Below are positions 33,884 through 42,351 of a stretch of 64,000 bases of DNA, piece by piece. The notes below the pieces were generated by a model. It did not search any database. It had not been told where the DNA came from and was given only the letters and a program-made list of their open reading frames with translations. Within the stretch, counting starts at the first letter, position 1; each line of letters opens with the position of its first letter. The DNA comes from Clostridia bacterium (lineage in GTDB: Bacteria > Bacillota > Clostridia > Lachnospirales > Lachnospiraceae): NCBI GenBank assembly GCA_910575725.1, contig CAJTFE010000002.1, forward strand, positions 62,001 through 126,000. The letters are read 5' to 3'. The position numbers were made by a program, and so were the translations under genes.

Positions 33884-34284
33884 TCCTTCTTTCCTATTTT
33901 CCCAAGAATTCCATTGATAAAGGCCGGCGAATCATCTCCTCCGAACTTTTTCGCCAGCTCCACCGCCTCGTTGATGGCTACGCCCACGGGAACGTCCTCG
34001 TCAAACTCCATCTCATAGACAGCCAGCCGCAGCACTGTCAGATCCACCTTGCCCATACGCGAAATCTTCCAGCTTTTTGCCGTCTCTTCAATTCGCTTGT
34101 CAATCTCGGGAAGCTTGTCCACAACGCGGGCATACTTTTCCTCCATATAAGACTGATCTGCTTCCTTCAGTTCTTCCATATCTGCGAAAAACAGCTGAAT
34201 CTGCTCCGGCATCTCCTCCGGAGTGTTGAATTCGATTCGGAACAGCAGTTCAAATATATGCTCTCTCAGTTCTCTTCGTTTCAT
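33880..34284 (-). CDS. nusB: transcription antitermination factor NusB
   Basis: 134 residues from the ATG at 34284 (MKRRELREHIFELLFR), preceded by GGGGGAAAGGA; a longer in-frame start upstream lacks a comparable site. The all-helical NusB pattern includes VLRLAVYEMEFDEDVPVG and AVELAKKFGGDDSPAFINGIL. With NusE and other Nus factors it supports rRNA antitermination. Overlaps xseA by four bases. Confidence 0.96.
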   Translation of the reverse strand: MKRRELREHIFELLFRIEFNTPEEMPEQIQLFFADMEELKEADQSYMEEKYARVVDKLPEIDKRIEETAKSWKISRMGKVDLTVLRLAVYEMEFDEDVPVGVAINEAVELAKKFGGDDSPAFINGILGKIGKKE

Positions 34285-34395
34285 ACTCTGTCCTTTCCCC
34301 CTGCCGCAAAAGACCAAAGGAAGGGGATGTACAAAACACCCCCTTATTCCCCCTTGTTTTATCCTCTGTATTGTGACGCTTTACCGGCCTGGCGG

Positions 34396-34782
34396 CTATC
34401 TTGCCTTCTCCATGTTCACGCTTGCGATGCGGATGTTGACCATGGCTACTTCCAGGCCGGTCATGTTCTCAATGGCTGCCTTTACTTTCTCCTGTACCTT
34501 CTCGGATACCTTCATAATACTGTAGCCGTATTCGATATTCAGCGCAAGATCCACGTCCACGCTTCTGTCTGTCACCAGAACCTTCACGCCCTTGGACAGG
34601 TTCTTCATTCCCAGCTTGCTGATGAGCTCGTTGGTGATGTTGCCGGCCATAGCTGCAACGCCTTCCACCTCTGTGGCTGCCAGGCCTGCGATAATGGCGA
34701 CTACCTCGTCCGCAATCTGCACCTCCCCAAGCTTTCCGTCTGCATGTATCATGTGAATCCCTCTATTTTCCTCTCTTGCCAT
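34396..34782 (-). CDS. Asp23/Gls24 envelope stress response family protein
   Basis: 128 residues. The Asp23 core is seen in GEVQIADEVVAIIAGLAATEVEGVAAMAG and the later VDVDLALNIEYGYSI segment. Small proteins of this family tie to membrane stress in staphylococci and are conserved immediately upstream of nusB in Firmicutes, as here. Upstream gene of the long operon ending with recN; the gap to nusB is 111 bp. Confidence 0.92.
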   Translation of the reverse strand: MAREENRGIHMIHADGKLGEVQIADEVVAIIAGLAATEVEGVAAMAGNITNELISKLGMKNLSKGVKVLVTDRSVDVDLALNIEYGYSIMKVSEKVQEKVKAAIENMTGLEVAMVNIRIASVNMEKAR

Positions 34783-34924
34783 TGCTGTGACCTCCGTTCA
34801 ATTCTTCTATGATTCTTACCCGCCATTCCTGGTATATAGGTAGTAATCTCCTGTTTCCTTTGATTCTAGCATACTTTGGTGAAAATGGGAACTCTTTTTT
34901 GCAGCTTCAAAGGCTTCATCCGGC

Positions 34925-34964
34925 AAAAAAAATATGGCTGCCGGGAAACTCGTTCCCGACAGCC
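34925..34964 (-). terminator. rho-independent terminator of pckA
   Basis: On the minus strand GGCTGTCGGGAA pairs with TTCCCGGCAGCC, followed by ATATTTTTTTT. It lies about 35 bp after the pckA stop codon. Confidence 0.9.
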
Positions 34965-34997
34965 TTTCTAACGCCTATCTTATAACCGAACCTCTGC

Positions 34998-36602
34998 TTA
35001 TAACTGAGGACCTGCAGCAACCAGTGCCTTTCCTGCCTCGTTGCCCTCGTATTTTGCAAAGTTCTTTATGAATCTGCCTGCCAGATCCTTTGCCTTCTCT
35101 TCCCACTGGGAAGCTTCAGCGTAAGTATCCCGGGGATCCAGAATGTTGGTGTCTACGCCCGGAAGCTCTGTGGGAACCTCAAGGTTGAAGTACGGAATCT
35201 TCTTTGTGGGAGCCTTGCGAATATCTCCGCTTAGGATTGCGTCGATGATTCCACGGGTATCCTTGATGGTGATACGCTTGCCGGTTCCGTTCCATCCGGT
35301 ATTTACCAGATATGCCTTTGCGCCGTTCGCTTCCATTCTCTTAACAAGCTCCTCGCCGTACTTGGTGGGATGAAGCTCCAGGAATGCCTGGCCGAAGCAT
35401 GCGGAGAAGGTCGGTGTGGGCTCGGTAATTCCGCGCTCTGTTCCTGCAAGCTTTGCGGTAAAGCCGGACAGGAAGTAGTACTGTGTCTGCTCCGGAGTCA
35501 GGATAGATACCGGAGGAAGTACGCCGAATGCATCTGCGGACAGGAAGATAACTTCCTTTGCTGCCGGAGCTGCGGATACAGGACGTACAATATTCTTAAT
35601 ATGATTAATGGGATAAGACACACGTGTATTCTCGGTTACGCTCTTATCGTTGAAATCAATCTTGCCTTCTGCATCCAGCGTTACGTTCTCAAGAAGTGCG
35701 TTGCGCTTGATTGCATTGTAGATATCCGGCTCGGATTCCTTGTCCAGGTTGATAACCTTCGCATAGCAGCCGCCCTCGAAGTTGAACACGCCGTTGTCGT
35801 CCCAGCCGTGCTCGTCATCGCCGATGAGCAGACGCTTCGGGTCTGTGGAAAGGGTGGTCTTGCCGGTTCCGGAAAGGCCGAAGAAGATTGCGGTGTTCTC
35901 ACCGTTCATATCTGTATTAGCAGAGCAGTGCATGGAAGCGATGCCCTTCAGCGGCAGATAGTAGTTCATCATGGAGAACATACCCTTCTTCATCTCTCCG
36001 CCGTACCAGGTGTTCAGGATAACCTGCTCGCGGCTTGTGATATTGAACATCGCTACGGTTTCGGAGTTAAGTCCCAGCTCCTTGTAGTTCTCTGCTTTTG
36101 CCTTGGAAGCGTTGTATACAACGAAGTCCGGCTCGAAGTCAGCCAGCTCTTCCTCTGTAGGAGCGATGAACATATTCTTTACGAAATGAGCCTGCCAGGC
36201 AACCTCCATAATGAAACGGATGGCCATACGGGTATCCTTGTTGGTTCCGCAGAATGCATCGATTACGAAAAGTCTCTTGTCGGAAAGCTCGCCAAGAGCA
36301 ATCTTCTTTACTTCTGCCCATGCTTCCTCGGTTGCCGGATGATTGTCGTTCTTGTATTCTTCAGAGGTCCACCATACGGTATCCTTTGAATTGTCGTCCA
36401 TAACAATGAACTTGTCTTTCGGTGAACGGCCTGTATAGATACCGGTCATTACGTTCACTGCGCCAAGCTCGCTGACCTGGCCCTTTTCAAAGCCTTCCAG
36501 TTCCGGCTTGGTCTCCTCTTCAAATAACATCTCATAAGAAGGGTTGTGAACAATTTCTGTAGTTCCCGTAATACCATACTTGCTCAAATTGATTTCTGCC
36601 AT
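34998..36602 (-). CDS. pckA: phosphoenolpyruvate carboxykinase (ATP)
   Basis: 534 residues. It interconverts oxaloacetate plus ATP with phosphoenolpyruvate, CO2 and ADP. The kinase loop [11 protein letters not shown], the Mg-binding [22 protein letters not shown] and [11 protein letters not shown] are all present. In anaerobic gut clostridia it can run in the carboxylating direction, but direction is not encoded in the sequence. Single gene with its own promoter (36685-36712) and terminator. Confidence 0.98.
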   Translation of the reverse strand: MAEINLSKYGITGTTEIVHNPSYEMLFEEETKPELEGFEKGQVSELGAVNVMTGIYTGRSPKDKFIVMDDNSKDTVWWTSEEYKNDNHPATEEAWAEVKKIALGELSDKRLFVIDAFCGTNKDTRMAIRFIMEVAWQAHFVKNMFIAPTEEELADFEPDFVVYNASKAKAENYKELGLNSETVAMFNITSREQVILNTWYGGEMKKGMFSMMNYYLPLKGIASMHCSANTDMNGENTAIFFGLSGTGKTTLSTDPKRLLIGDDEHGWDDNGVFNFEGGCYAKVINLDKESEPDIYNAIKRNALLENVTLDAEGKIDFNDKSVTENTRVSYPINHIKNIVRPVSAAPAAKEVIFLSADAFGVLPPVSILTPEQTQYYFLSGFTAKLAGTERGITEPTPTFSACFGQAFLELHPTKYGEELVKRMEANGAKAYLVNTGWNGTGKRITIKDTRGIIDAILSGDIRKAPTKKIPYFNLEVPTELPGVDTNILDPRDTYAEASQWEEKAKDLAGRFIKNFAKYEGNEAGKALVAAGPQL

Positions 36603-36684
36603 CTTAGTTTTAACCTCTCTTCTTCAATATTTGCCTGTGTATGCAAGCCTTTCCTGCAAAAGGCACTGTAACGTTCACTATCAT

Positions 36685-36712
36685 ATTATACATAATAAAA
36701 TAATAAAATCAA
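36685..36712 (-). promoter_or_regulatory. predicted sigma-A promoter of pckA
   Basis: On the minus strand: -35 TTGATT (36712-36707), 16-bp AT-rich spacer, -10 TATAAT (36690-36685), about 83 bp before the start codon. Confidence 0.6.
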
Positions 36713-36734
36713 TAAAAATTCTTCACAAATTTTA

Positions 36735-36920
36735 TCAAAAATATTTTTGATTCATAGTGAAACTATAATTTCTTACGGCTTTTCCGTCCTCCCACTTTCC
36801 GGCAAAGACAAAGAGCTGATCTCCATAGACATCCTTTCCCCATTCGGTACAGGCAATCACATCACGAATCTTTCCACCATCCCCGCTTCCTGCCTTGGGC
36901 CACCCCGTGTTACTGGGCAC
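36735..36920 (-). pseudogene. unidentified C-terminal gene fragment
   Basis: A minus-strand frame ends at 36735 and encodes a protein-like stretch of about 55 residues, including VIACTEWGKDVYGDQLFVF and GKWEDGKAVRNYSFTMNQ. Composition and hydrophobic pattern look like real coding sequence, but there is no start, and the upstream end runs into the 27-bp palindrome at 36909. I do not recognise the family. It is listed as a probable remnant in a 770-bp gap that otherwise holds a palindrome and a broken LacI gene. Confidence 0.3.
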
Positions 36921-36935
36921 GGAGTGAACAGTAAC
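36909..36935. repeat. 27-bp GTTAC palindrome, copy 3
   Basis: GTTACTG to CAGTAAC with GGCACGGAGTGAA between; the reverse complement of copy 1 apart from the compensating changes in the arms. Confidence 0.75.
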
Positions 36936-37072
36936 TCAGCAATTCCATAATTGCATAATGCCTTCTACCAAGGTTGCTTCTTTCTTTTGTTTCTGATATA
37001 CTTAATAGGGACTCTCTGAGTTCTCTTTTTTAAAACCAAGGAAGCAATTGCTTCCTAGACGATAATAAGAAA

Positions 37073-37270
37073 ATGCTTTCCATCAAAGATATCGCAGCCA
37101 TATCGGGTGTCAGCATTGCTGCCGTATCCCGGATATTAAATAACAAGGGACGGTACCCTCAGTGAATAAGGGGACATTCGCCCCTTGTTCACTAAGGGTA
37201 TTCTCCGGAAACAGAAAAGAAAGTTCTGGTTATAGTCCAATCCTATGGTTACGTTCTAAACCAAGTTTGA
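37073..37270 (+). pseudogene. LacI-family regulator remnant, interrupted by a palindrome
   Basis: The ATG at 37073 begins a LacI helix-turn-helix, MLSIKDIAAISGVSIAAVSR then ILNNKGR. The frame is broken at 37154 by a 43-bp palindrome, which adds YPQ and a stop. Directly after the palindrome the expected sequence resumes, YSPETEKKVLVIVQSYGY then VLNQV, and stops at 37268-37270. Removing the insert and one TA restores NNKGRYSPETEKK. The effector domain of about 270 residues is absent, so a larger deletion also occurred. Confidence 0.88.
37154..37200. mobile_element. 43-bp palindromic insert flanked by TA
   Basis: Arms TACCCTCAGTGAATAAGGGG and TACCCTTAGTGAACAAGGGG (the latter on the opposite strand) differ at two positions; the loop is about 7 bases. 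TA occurs on each side, and joining the flanks at a single TA rebuilds an uninterrupted LacI reading frame. This matches insertion with TA target duplication, as made by IS630/Tc1-type transposases. No transposase is encoded nearby. Confidence 0.7.
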
Positions 37271-37378
37271 GAAAAATTATTTCTGAAAGAACGAGAATCC
37301 AGCAGATAAATTAACGGTTTCATTGGCTGATACTGCATACGCTGAAAAAACAACACAATGAAAGGAATTGTTATAACT

Positions 37379-38203
37379 ATGGAAAAAAAGCTTCTCTTTT
37401 TTGATATTGACGGAACCCTTGCCTGCCCCGGGCAAAACCCCAGCGAACGAACCGTAAGCGCCATCCGCAGAGCCCGTGCCAAGGGGCACAAGGTATTTCT
37501 CGGCACCGGACGTTCAAAAGCATCCGTCCCGGAAGCTGTCCGGGAAATCGGTTTTGACGGAGGCATCTACAGTGCCGGCGGACATGTAGAGGCCGGAAGC
37601 TCTGTTCTGTCCGACCAATCCATGACAGCGGAAATGGTTCGGACCATATGCACGGCAATGGAGACAGTGAATATGGAATTCTCACTGGAATGCGCTTCTA
37701 AAAATTACAGGCGAAGCCCGGAGCTGTCCGCCGCCGCTCTCTCGGATATGTCCGGAGGCAGTACAGAGCTTCAGCGTATCCTGGCATCTATGGATCGAAA
37801 CACATTGAAAGATTACCAGGGGGAGCCTGTCTACAAGGTTACTTTCCTTGCCCGGTCCATAGAGCAGATTGAAACGCTTGCCCACAGTCTGGATGAGCGT
37901 TTCAAGGTAGTCCACTTCAGCAATCTGATGCAAAACTCTGCCTGGATCGCCGGGGAGGTGTCTGACAGGCTGGTACATAAAGGGCTGGCTCTTAAGGAGC
38001 TTTGCGCTTACTATGGAAAGTCTCCCGCACAGAGTATAGCCTTTGGGGACAGCATGAATGACGCGGAGATGCTTCTGGCTGCCGGAATCGGTGTGGCGAT
38101 GGGAGACGCAGAGGATCGGGTGAAGGATCTGGCGGATCAAGTCTGCGAAAGCTGTCAGGAGGACGGCATTGCCCGTACCCTGGAACGGATGAAATTGATT
38201 TGA
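37379..38203 (+). CDS. HAD-superfamily Cof-type sugar-phosphatase
   Basis: 274 residues from the ATG at 37379 (an in-frame ATG 21 bp earlier is possible). HAD motif I FFDIDGTLA carries the nucleophile Asp and the acid-base Asp; motif II is FLGTGRS; motif III Lys lies near VHKGLALKEL; motif IV is IAFGDSMNDAEMLLAAG. The type II cap between motifs II and III matches the Cof/YkrA group, which dephosphorylates sugar phosphates, FMN or similar small molecules. Substrate unknown. Alone on the plus strand, downstream of the broken LacI gene. Confidence 0.92.
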   Translation: MEKKLLFFDIDGTLACPGQNPSERTVSAIRRARAKGHKVFLGTGRSKASVPEAVREIGFDGGIYSAGGHVEAGSSVLSDQSMTAEMVRTICTAMETVNMEFSLECASKNYRRSPELSAAALSDMSGGSTELQRILASMDRNTLKDYQGEPVYKVTFLARSIEQIETLAHSLDERFKVVHFSNLMQNSAWIAGEVSDRLVHKGLALKELCAYYGKSPAQSIAFGDSMNDAEMLLAAGIGVAMGDAEDRVKDLADQVCESCQEDGIARTLERMKLI

Positions 38204-38303
38204 AGAAAATATTAAATAACTATGAATTTTTCATTTTTTCTTCCCTTTTCCCCTAATTTTATGTTATGCTAGTTCAAATTTCATTTTTTTGTCTGGGGAA
38301 ATC

Positions 38304-38443
38304 ATACCTTTATGTACAAAAAATATGTACAACTCAAGGAAACACCCTTCGGGTATACCTCTATGTACAAAAAGCATGTACAAATCAAGGAAACACCCTT
38401 CGGGTATACCTCTATGTACAAAAAGCATGTACAAATCAAGGAA
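38304..38443 (+). repeat. 51-bp tandem repeat (2.7 copies) in the citrate synthase leader
   Basis: Units start at 38304, 38355 and 38406; the third is cut after 38 bp where it runs into the ribosome binding site. Units 2 and 3 are identical over the shared length. Each has two TGTAC(A) palindromes 7 bp apart, then CAAGGAAAC and a small hairpin ACCCTTCGGGT. It lies 15-154 bp before the gene start. Operators or a modular leader are possible. Confidence 0.9.
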
Positions 38444-38457
38444 AGGAGACGATGTTT

Positions 38458-39822
38458 ATGCAGAATAACACATATTCGGAAATTACTCCCGAAATTCTAA
38501 ACCTTGCAAAAATGAGTGAGGAAATCAGTCAGATTAGCACGGAACTATATAAGAAGTATGAGGTGAAACGGGGACTTCGTGATATCAGCGGCAAGGGCGT
38601 TCTGGCCGGACTGACCGAGATTGGCGAGATTCGTTCCTATACCATTGTGGATGACGAGATGGTCCCTTGTGAAGGAAAGCTTTTCTACCGGGGAGTGGAC
38701 ATTGAAGACCTGGTTCACGGCTTTGTGTCAGAAAAGCGTTTTGGTTTTGAGGAAATTTCTTATCTTCTGCTCTTTGGCGAACTGCCAAGCCGGAAAGACC
38801 TTTCTTCTTTCTCCGAGCTTTTAAGCTCCTACCGCTCCCTGCCGACCCACTTTGTAAGAGATATCATTATGAAAGCCCCCAGTAAGGATATGATGAATAC
38901 CCTTGCCCGAAGTGTGCTGACTCTCTACTCCTACGATGACCGGGCCGACGACACCTCCATCCCCAATGTGCTGCGTCAGTCCCTGCAGCTCATTGCATTG
39001 ATGCCCATCATGGCTGTCTATGCTTATCAGGCCTACAGCCACTATCATGACGGAAAGAGTCTTTTTATTCATTCCCCGCAGCCGGAGCTTTCCACGGCGG
39101 AAAATATTCTCCATATTCTCCGGCCGGACAGCTCTTATTCGGAGCTTGAAGCGACTATTCTGGATATTGCTCTGGTGCTTCACATGGAGCATGGCGGCGG
39201 TAACAACTCTACCTTTACCACTCATGTGGTTTCCTCCTCAGGCACAGATACGTATTCTTCTGTGGCTGCCTCCTTAGGCTCCTTAAAAGGACCCAGGCAT
39301 GGCGGCGCTAACATTAAGGTAGTCCGCATGTTTGAAGATATGAAACAGGTAATTAAGGACTGGAGCAGCGAGGAAGAGGTGCGTACTTACTTAAAGGCTC
39401 TCTTAAGCCGGGATGCTTTTGACCATGCAGGCCTTATCTATGGTATGGGACATGCGGTATATTCCCTCTCCGACCCTCGTGCCAATATTTTTAAATCCTT
39501 TGTGGAGAGTCTTTCCAAAGAAAAAAACCGGATGGATGAGTTCCGGCTTTACTCCATGGTGGAACGCCTGGCTCCCCAGGTCATTGCCGAGGAACGCCAG
39601 ATCTATAAGGGCGTCAGCGCCAACGTGGACTTCTACAGCGGTTTTGTGTACAGCATGCTGGATCTGCCCTTAGAGCTTTATACGCCGCTCTTTGCCATGG
39701 CCCGTATCGTGGGCTGGAGCGCTCACCGGATCGAGGAGCTGGCTAATAACGGGAAGATTATCCGTCCCGCTTATAAGAGTGTCGCAAAGAAGAAAAAATA
39801 TGTAAACTTGAGTAAGCGGTAA
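38458..39822 (+). CDS. citrate synthase
   Basis: 454 residues from the ATG at 38458, placed nine bases after AGGAG; the frame is open further upstream only because the 51-bp repeat has no stops. Catalytic residues are recognisable: His in MEHGGGNNSTF, His in GPRHGGANIKVV and Asp in NVDFYSGFVYSML. It condenses acetyl-CoA with oxaloacetate. The first 60 residues are an N-terminal extension compared with short citrate synthases, as in other clostridial enzymes. 2-methylcitrate synthase activity cannot be excluded. A long hairpin terminator follows. Confidence 0.92.
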   Translation: MQNNTYSEITPEILNLAKMSEEISQISTELYKKYEVKRGLRDISGKGVLAGLTEIGEIRSYTIVDDEMVPCEGKLFYRGVDIEDLVHGFVSEKRFGFEEISYLLLFGELPSRKDLSSFSELLSSYRSLPTHFVRDIIMKAPSKDMMNTLARSVLTLYSYDDRADDTSIPNVLRQSLQLIALMPIMAVYAYQAYSHYHDGKSLFIHSPQPELSTAENILHILRPDSSYSELEATILDIALVLHMEHGGGNNSTFTTHVVSSSGTDTYSSVAASLGSLKGPRHGGANIKVVRMFEDMKQVIKDWSSEEEVRTYLKALLSRDAFDHAGLIYGMGHAVYSLSDPRANIFKSFVESLSKEKNRMDEFRLYSMVERLAPQVIAEERQIYKGVSANVDFYSGFVYSMLDLPLELYTPLFAMARIVGWSAHRIEELANNGKIIRPAYKSVAKKKKYVNLSKR

Positions 39823-39870
39823 ACAATCTCAATCCGTGCTCCTGTAAGCAGGCTGAAAATGGGATAGAAA

Positions 39871-39941
39871 AAAGAGGCTGTAGGAAAATAGGATATCAGA
39901 ACTGTCTGATGCCGTCTTTCCTAACCGCCTCTTCTTTTTTC
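39871..39941 (+). terminator. terminator of the citrate synthase gene
   Basis: AGAGGC(TGT)AGGAAA from 39873 pairs with TTTCCT(AACC)GCCTCT ending 39932, followed by CTTTTTTCTT. Confidence 0.8.
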
Positions 39942-39954
39942 TTATGAAGGGAAC

Positions 39955-40308
39955 TCACCAAAACATCTGAACGCCCTTCTTCGTCTGAAATGCAAACCAA
40001 ATCAAAATAACAAAAAACAATACCATCGCCGCCGTATAGAGAACGCCCGGCACCGGAGAGACATAGCTGTTCACCAGTCCCAGAATACCGTAGAGCAGCG
40101 CAGCCGCCCCGAAGATTAGAATTTTCGGGGCTACAAAGACCTTGTAGCCTTCGATATCCTTACATTTGCGGATGTCTACATCCTTGCTCATCAGAATCGA
40201 TGTGGTAATCTCCCCCTTGGTTTTAAGCAGATAGTACGCATAGAGGGCGTAAAGGCCGGCTCCGGCAAAAAGCAAATCCATAATACTCCAAACATTATCC
40301 ATAATCAA
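39955..40308 (-). CDS. small membrane protein of unknown function
   Basis: 117 residues. Three hydrophobic helices are visible: MDLLFAGAGLYALYAYYLL at the N-terminus, ILIFGAAALLYGILGLV in the middle and VLYTAAMVLFFVILIWFAF near the C-terminus; between helices 1 and 2 is a charged segment ILMSKDVDIRKCKDIEGYK. The family is not recognised. It lies on the minus strand downstream of thrC, separated by a 200-bp palindrome cluster, so it may have its own transcript. Confidence 0.7.
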   Translation of the reverse strand: MIMDNVWSIMDLLFAGAGLYALYAYYLLKTKGEITTSILMSKDVDIRKCKDIEGYKVFVAPKILIFGAAALLYGILGLVNSYVSPVPGVLYTAAMVLFFVILIWFAFQTKKGVQMFW

Positions 40309-40318
40309 TCTCCTATTA

Positions 40319-40507
40319 AAAGTCGCTGCGCAACAGCACTAAAGGGTAAAGCTGCTTCGGCACACCGGTAATGAGAGAAACTTTTATTCGAAAAGGCACT
40401 CATAAAAGTTTCTCTCGTGCGCCTTTGCAGCTTTACCGTCCAGCAGAAATTATTTTTCAAAAGCTCTTGACATTTCTTAGCTGGACTATTCCAGTTCCGT
40501 AATATCC
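40319..40507. repeat. palindrome cluster: family B copy 2 plus family A core
   Basis: 40320-40370 matches the start of 10019-10233 (AGTCGCTGC, AAAGGGTAAAGC). GAGAGAAACTTTTAT pairs perfectly with ATAAAAGTTTCTCTC; GTAAAGCTGC pairs with GCAGCTTTAC; GTCCAGC pairs with GCTGGAC. The family A core ATTCCAGTTCCGTAATATCC closes the cluster at 40488-40507, right after the thrC stop. No coding potential is seen. Confidence 0.75.
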
Positions 40508-40510
40508 CGT

Positions 40511-41995
40511 TTACCCCAGAAACTCCTTAACCGCCTGCTTCATCTCTTCCGCATTTACCACCGTATTGTGAAGTACCTTGGCGCTGCGGATCTCCTCCAC
40601 TGCCTTCGGCACCGGCACGCCGGACAGCTCTGCAAGAGCGTCGGCCAGCTCAAAATCATCCATTCCCTCTGCGTTCTTCCCCAAAGCCTCCATCACGCTT
40701 CTGGTGAATTTATAAGGGCTGGCCGTGGAAGCAATCACTGTCTTGGTATTATCCCCTGTCTCCTTCCGGTATTTTCCATAGACACAGGAAGCCACCGCCG
40801 TGTGAGTATCCATCACATAGCCCACCGCTTCGTACACACTGCGTATAGCCGCCGCTGCTTCCTCCTGGCTTCCGTAGCCTCCCCAGAAGTCCCCAAGCTT
40901 TTCTTCCATGGCAGAGGTAATCTCATAGCGGCCGCTCTCGGCGAGCTCCTTCATCAGTCTCCGATCCGTCTCGTCGTTTTGATCTGCAATCTGATAAATC
41001 AGCCGTTCCAGATTGCTGGAAATCAGAATATCCATGGAGGGAGAGCTGGTCAGCAGAAACTCCCGGTTCCGGTCATAACAGCCTGTCCGGAAGAAATCAT
41101 ACAGCACCTTATTGTCATTGGATGCACAAATCAGCTTTCCGATGGGAAGCCCCATCTGCTTCGCATAGTAAGCCGCCAGAATATTTCCGAAATTCCCTGT
41201 GGGAACTGCCACATTGATCCGCTCGTTTTCCTCTATCTCACCGTCTGCAAAGAGCTTGGCATAAGCATACACATAATACACAATCTGCGGAACAAGACGC
41301 CCGATATTAATGGAATTGGCCGAGGAAAACCGAAAGCCCTTCCCAGCCAGCTCCTCCTTAAAGGCAGCATCCCCGAAAATTGCCTTTACGCCGCTCTGTG
41401 CATCGTCAAAATTGCCCCGGATACCCACCACGAAGGTATTGTCCCCCTTCTGGGTCACCATCTGCTTCTCCTGAATGGGACTTACGCCGTCCTTGGGGTA
41501 AAACACAATAATCCGCGTCCCCGGCACATCCGCAAAGCCTGCCAAAGCCGCCTTTCCCGTATCCCCAGAGGTAGCTGTGAGAATCACAATCTCCTCCTTC
41601 ACCTGATTCTTCCTTGCAGAAACCGTCATCAGATGAGGCAGGATAGAAAGGGCCATATCCTTAAAGGCAATGGTGGCCCCATGAAACAACTCCAGATAAT
41701 ATGCTCCCTCCGCCTTTGTAAGAGGCGCAATCTCCGGCAGATCAAACTTGCCGTCATAAGCCTTGGCAATACAGTCCTTAAGCTCCTCTTCCGTAAAATC
41801 CGTAAGAAAACAGCTCATCACCGTATAAGCCGTCTCCTGGTAGCTCATGTCTGCCAGCTCCTTAAGGCTTACCGGAAGGGCCGGAACCGCCTCCGGCACA
41901 AACAAGCCGCCGTCCTCCGACAAGCCCTGCAGAATCGCCTGGGAAGCCGTCGCCCTTACCTTCGAATCTCTGGTACTCTTATAAAACAAATCCAT
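40511..41995 (-). CDS. thrC: threonine synthase
   Basis: 494 residues from the ATG at 41995 (MDLFYKSTRDS; AGAGGATAAAAGG precedes it); an earlier in-frame start exists but has no better signal. It converts O-phosphohomoserine to threonine with PLP. The PLP-lysine lies in HGATIAFKDMALSILPHL, the phosphate loop in TATSGDTGKAALAGFAD, and PTGNFGNILAAYYAKQMG is the second conserved block. The long type with an N-terminal domain. It forms a single unit, followed directly by the palindrome cluster. Confidence 0.96.
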   Translation of the reverse strand: MDLFYKSTRDSKVRATASQAILQGLSEDGGLFVPEAVPALPVSLKELADMSYQETAYTVMSCFLTDFTEEELKDCIAKAYDGKFDLPEIAPLTKAEGAYYLELFHGATIAFKDMALSILPHLMTVSARKNQVKEEIVILTATSGDTGKAALAGFADVPGTRIIVFYPKDGVSPIQEKQMVTQKGDNTFVVGIRGNFDDAQSGVKAIFGDAAFKEELAGKGFRFSSANSINIGRLVPQIVYYVYAYAKLFADGEIEENERINVAVPTGNFGNILAAYYAKQMGLPIGKLICASNDNKVLYDFFRTGCYDRNREFLLTSSPSMDILISSNLERLIYQIADQNDETDRRLMKELAESGRYEITSAMEEKLGDFWGGYGSQEEAAAAIRSVYEAVGYVMDTHTAVASCVYGKYRKETGDNTKTVIASTASPYKFTRSVMEALGKNAEGMDDFELADALAELSGVPVPKAVEEIRSAKVLHNTVVNAEEMKQAVKEFLG

Positions 41996-42105
41996 CCTTT
42001 TATCCTCTTTTCTGCATACCCCGAAGCCTCTTTGAAAAAAGCTGCAGCCCGCCGTCGCCGGACGGAGCACAAGCATCTGCAGGAGAAATCCGGGGAATTC
42101 TTTTT

Positions 42106-42132
42106 ATTCCAGTTCCGCAGTATGCCATACTG
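42106..42132. repeat. family A core variant before thrC
   Basis: ATTCCAGTTCCG followed by the short palindrome CAGTATGCCATACTG. It shares the GGAACTGGAATA block with the other copies but lacks the AGGAG. Apart from this and the leuA terminator, the 355-bp gap between leuA and thrC shows no gene; no convincing thrC promoter was assigned. Confidence 0.5.
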
Positions 42133-42216
42133 CTGTTACCTATTCTGTAGTGTAACATATTGAATTGTTTCCGTCTATCCTTTTTTCCTTTCCAAGAAAG
42201 CCCCGTAACATCCCCA

Positions 42217-42252
42217 TAAAAAATGCGGCCTTCGTTTCCTCTCCAGCCGCAT
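42217..42252 (-). terminator. rho-independent terminator of leuA
   Basis: On the minus strand ATGCGGC pairs with GCCGCAT, followed by TTTTTA. About 100 bp after the leuA stop. Confidence 0.85.
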
Positions 42253-42351
42253 CTTTCCTATATTGCTTTTTCTTTTCAGGCAAATCCCGTATTATTTTGC
42301 TCTTAACGGTTCTCTTGACGCTGCCGTCTGCAGAGTGAACCTTTTAAGCTC

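Noticed and set aside
38304-38443. CRISPR-like array
   Set aside because: Units are contiguous, with no unique spacers, and only 2.7 copies exist.
38266-38457. In-frame N-terminal extension of citrate synthase through the 51-bp repeats
   Set aside because: The frame is open only because the repeat length is a multiple of three; the start has no Shine-Dalgarno, while AGGAG precedes the start at 38458.
40568-42163. 531-codon open frame on the plus strand
   Set aside because: Antisense to thrC; no recognisable domain and no ribosome binding site.
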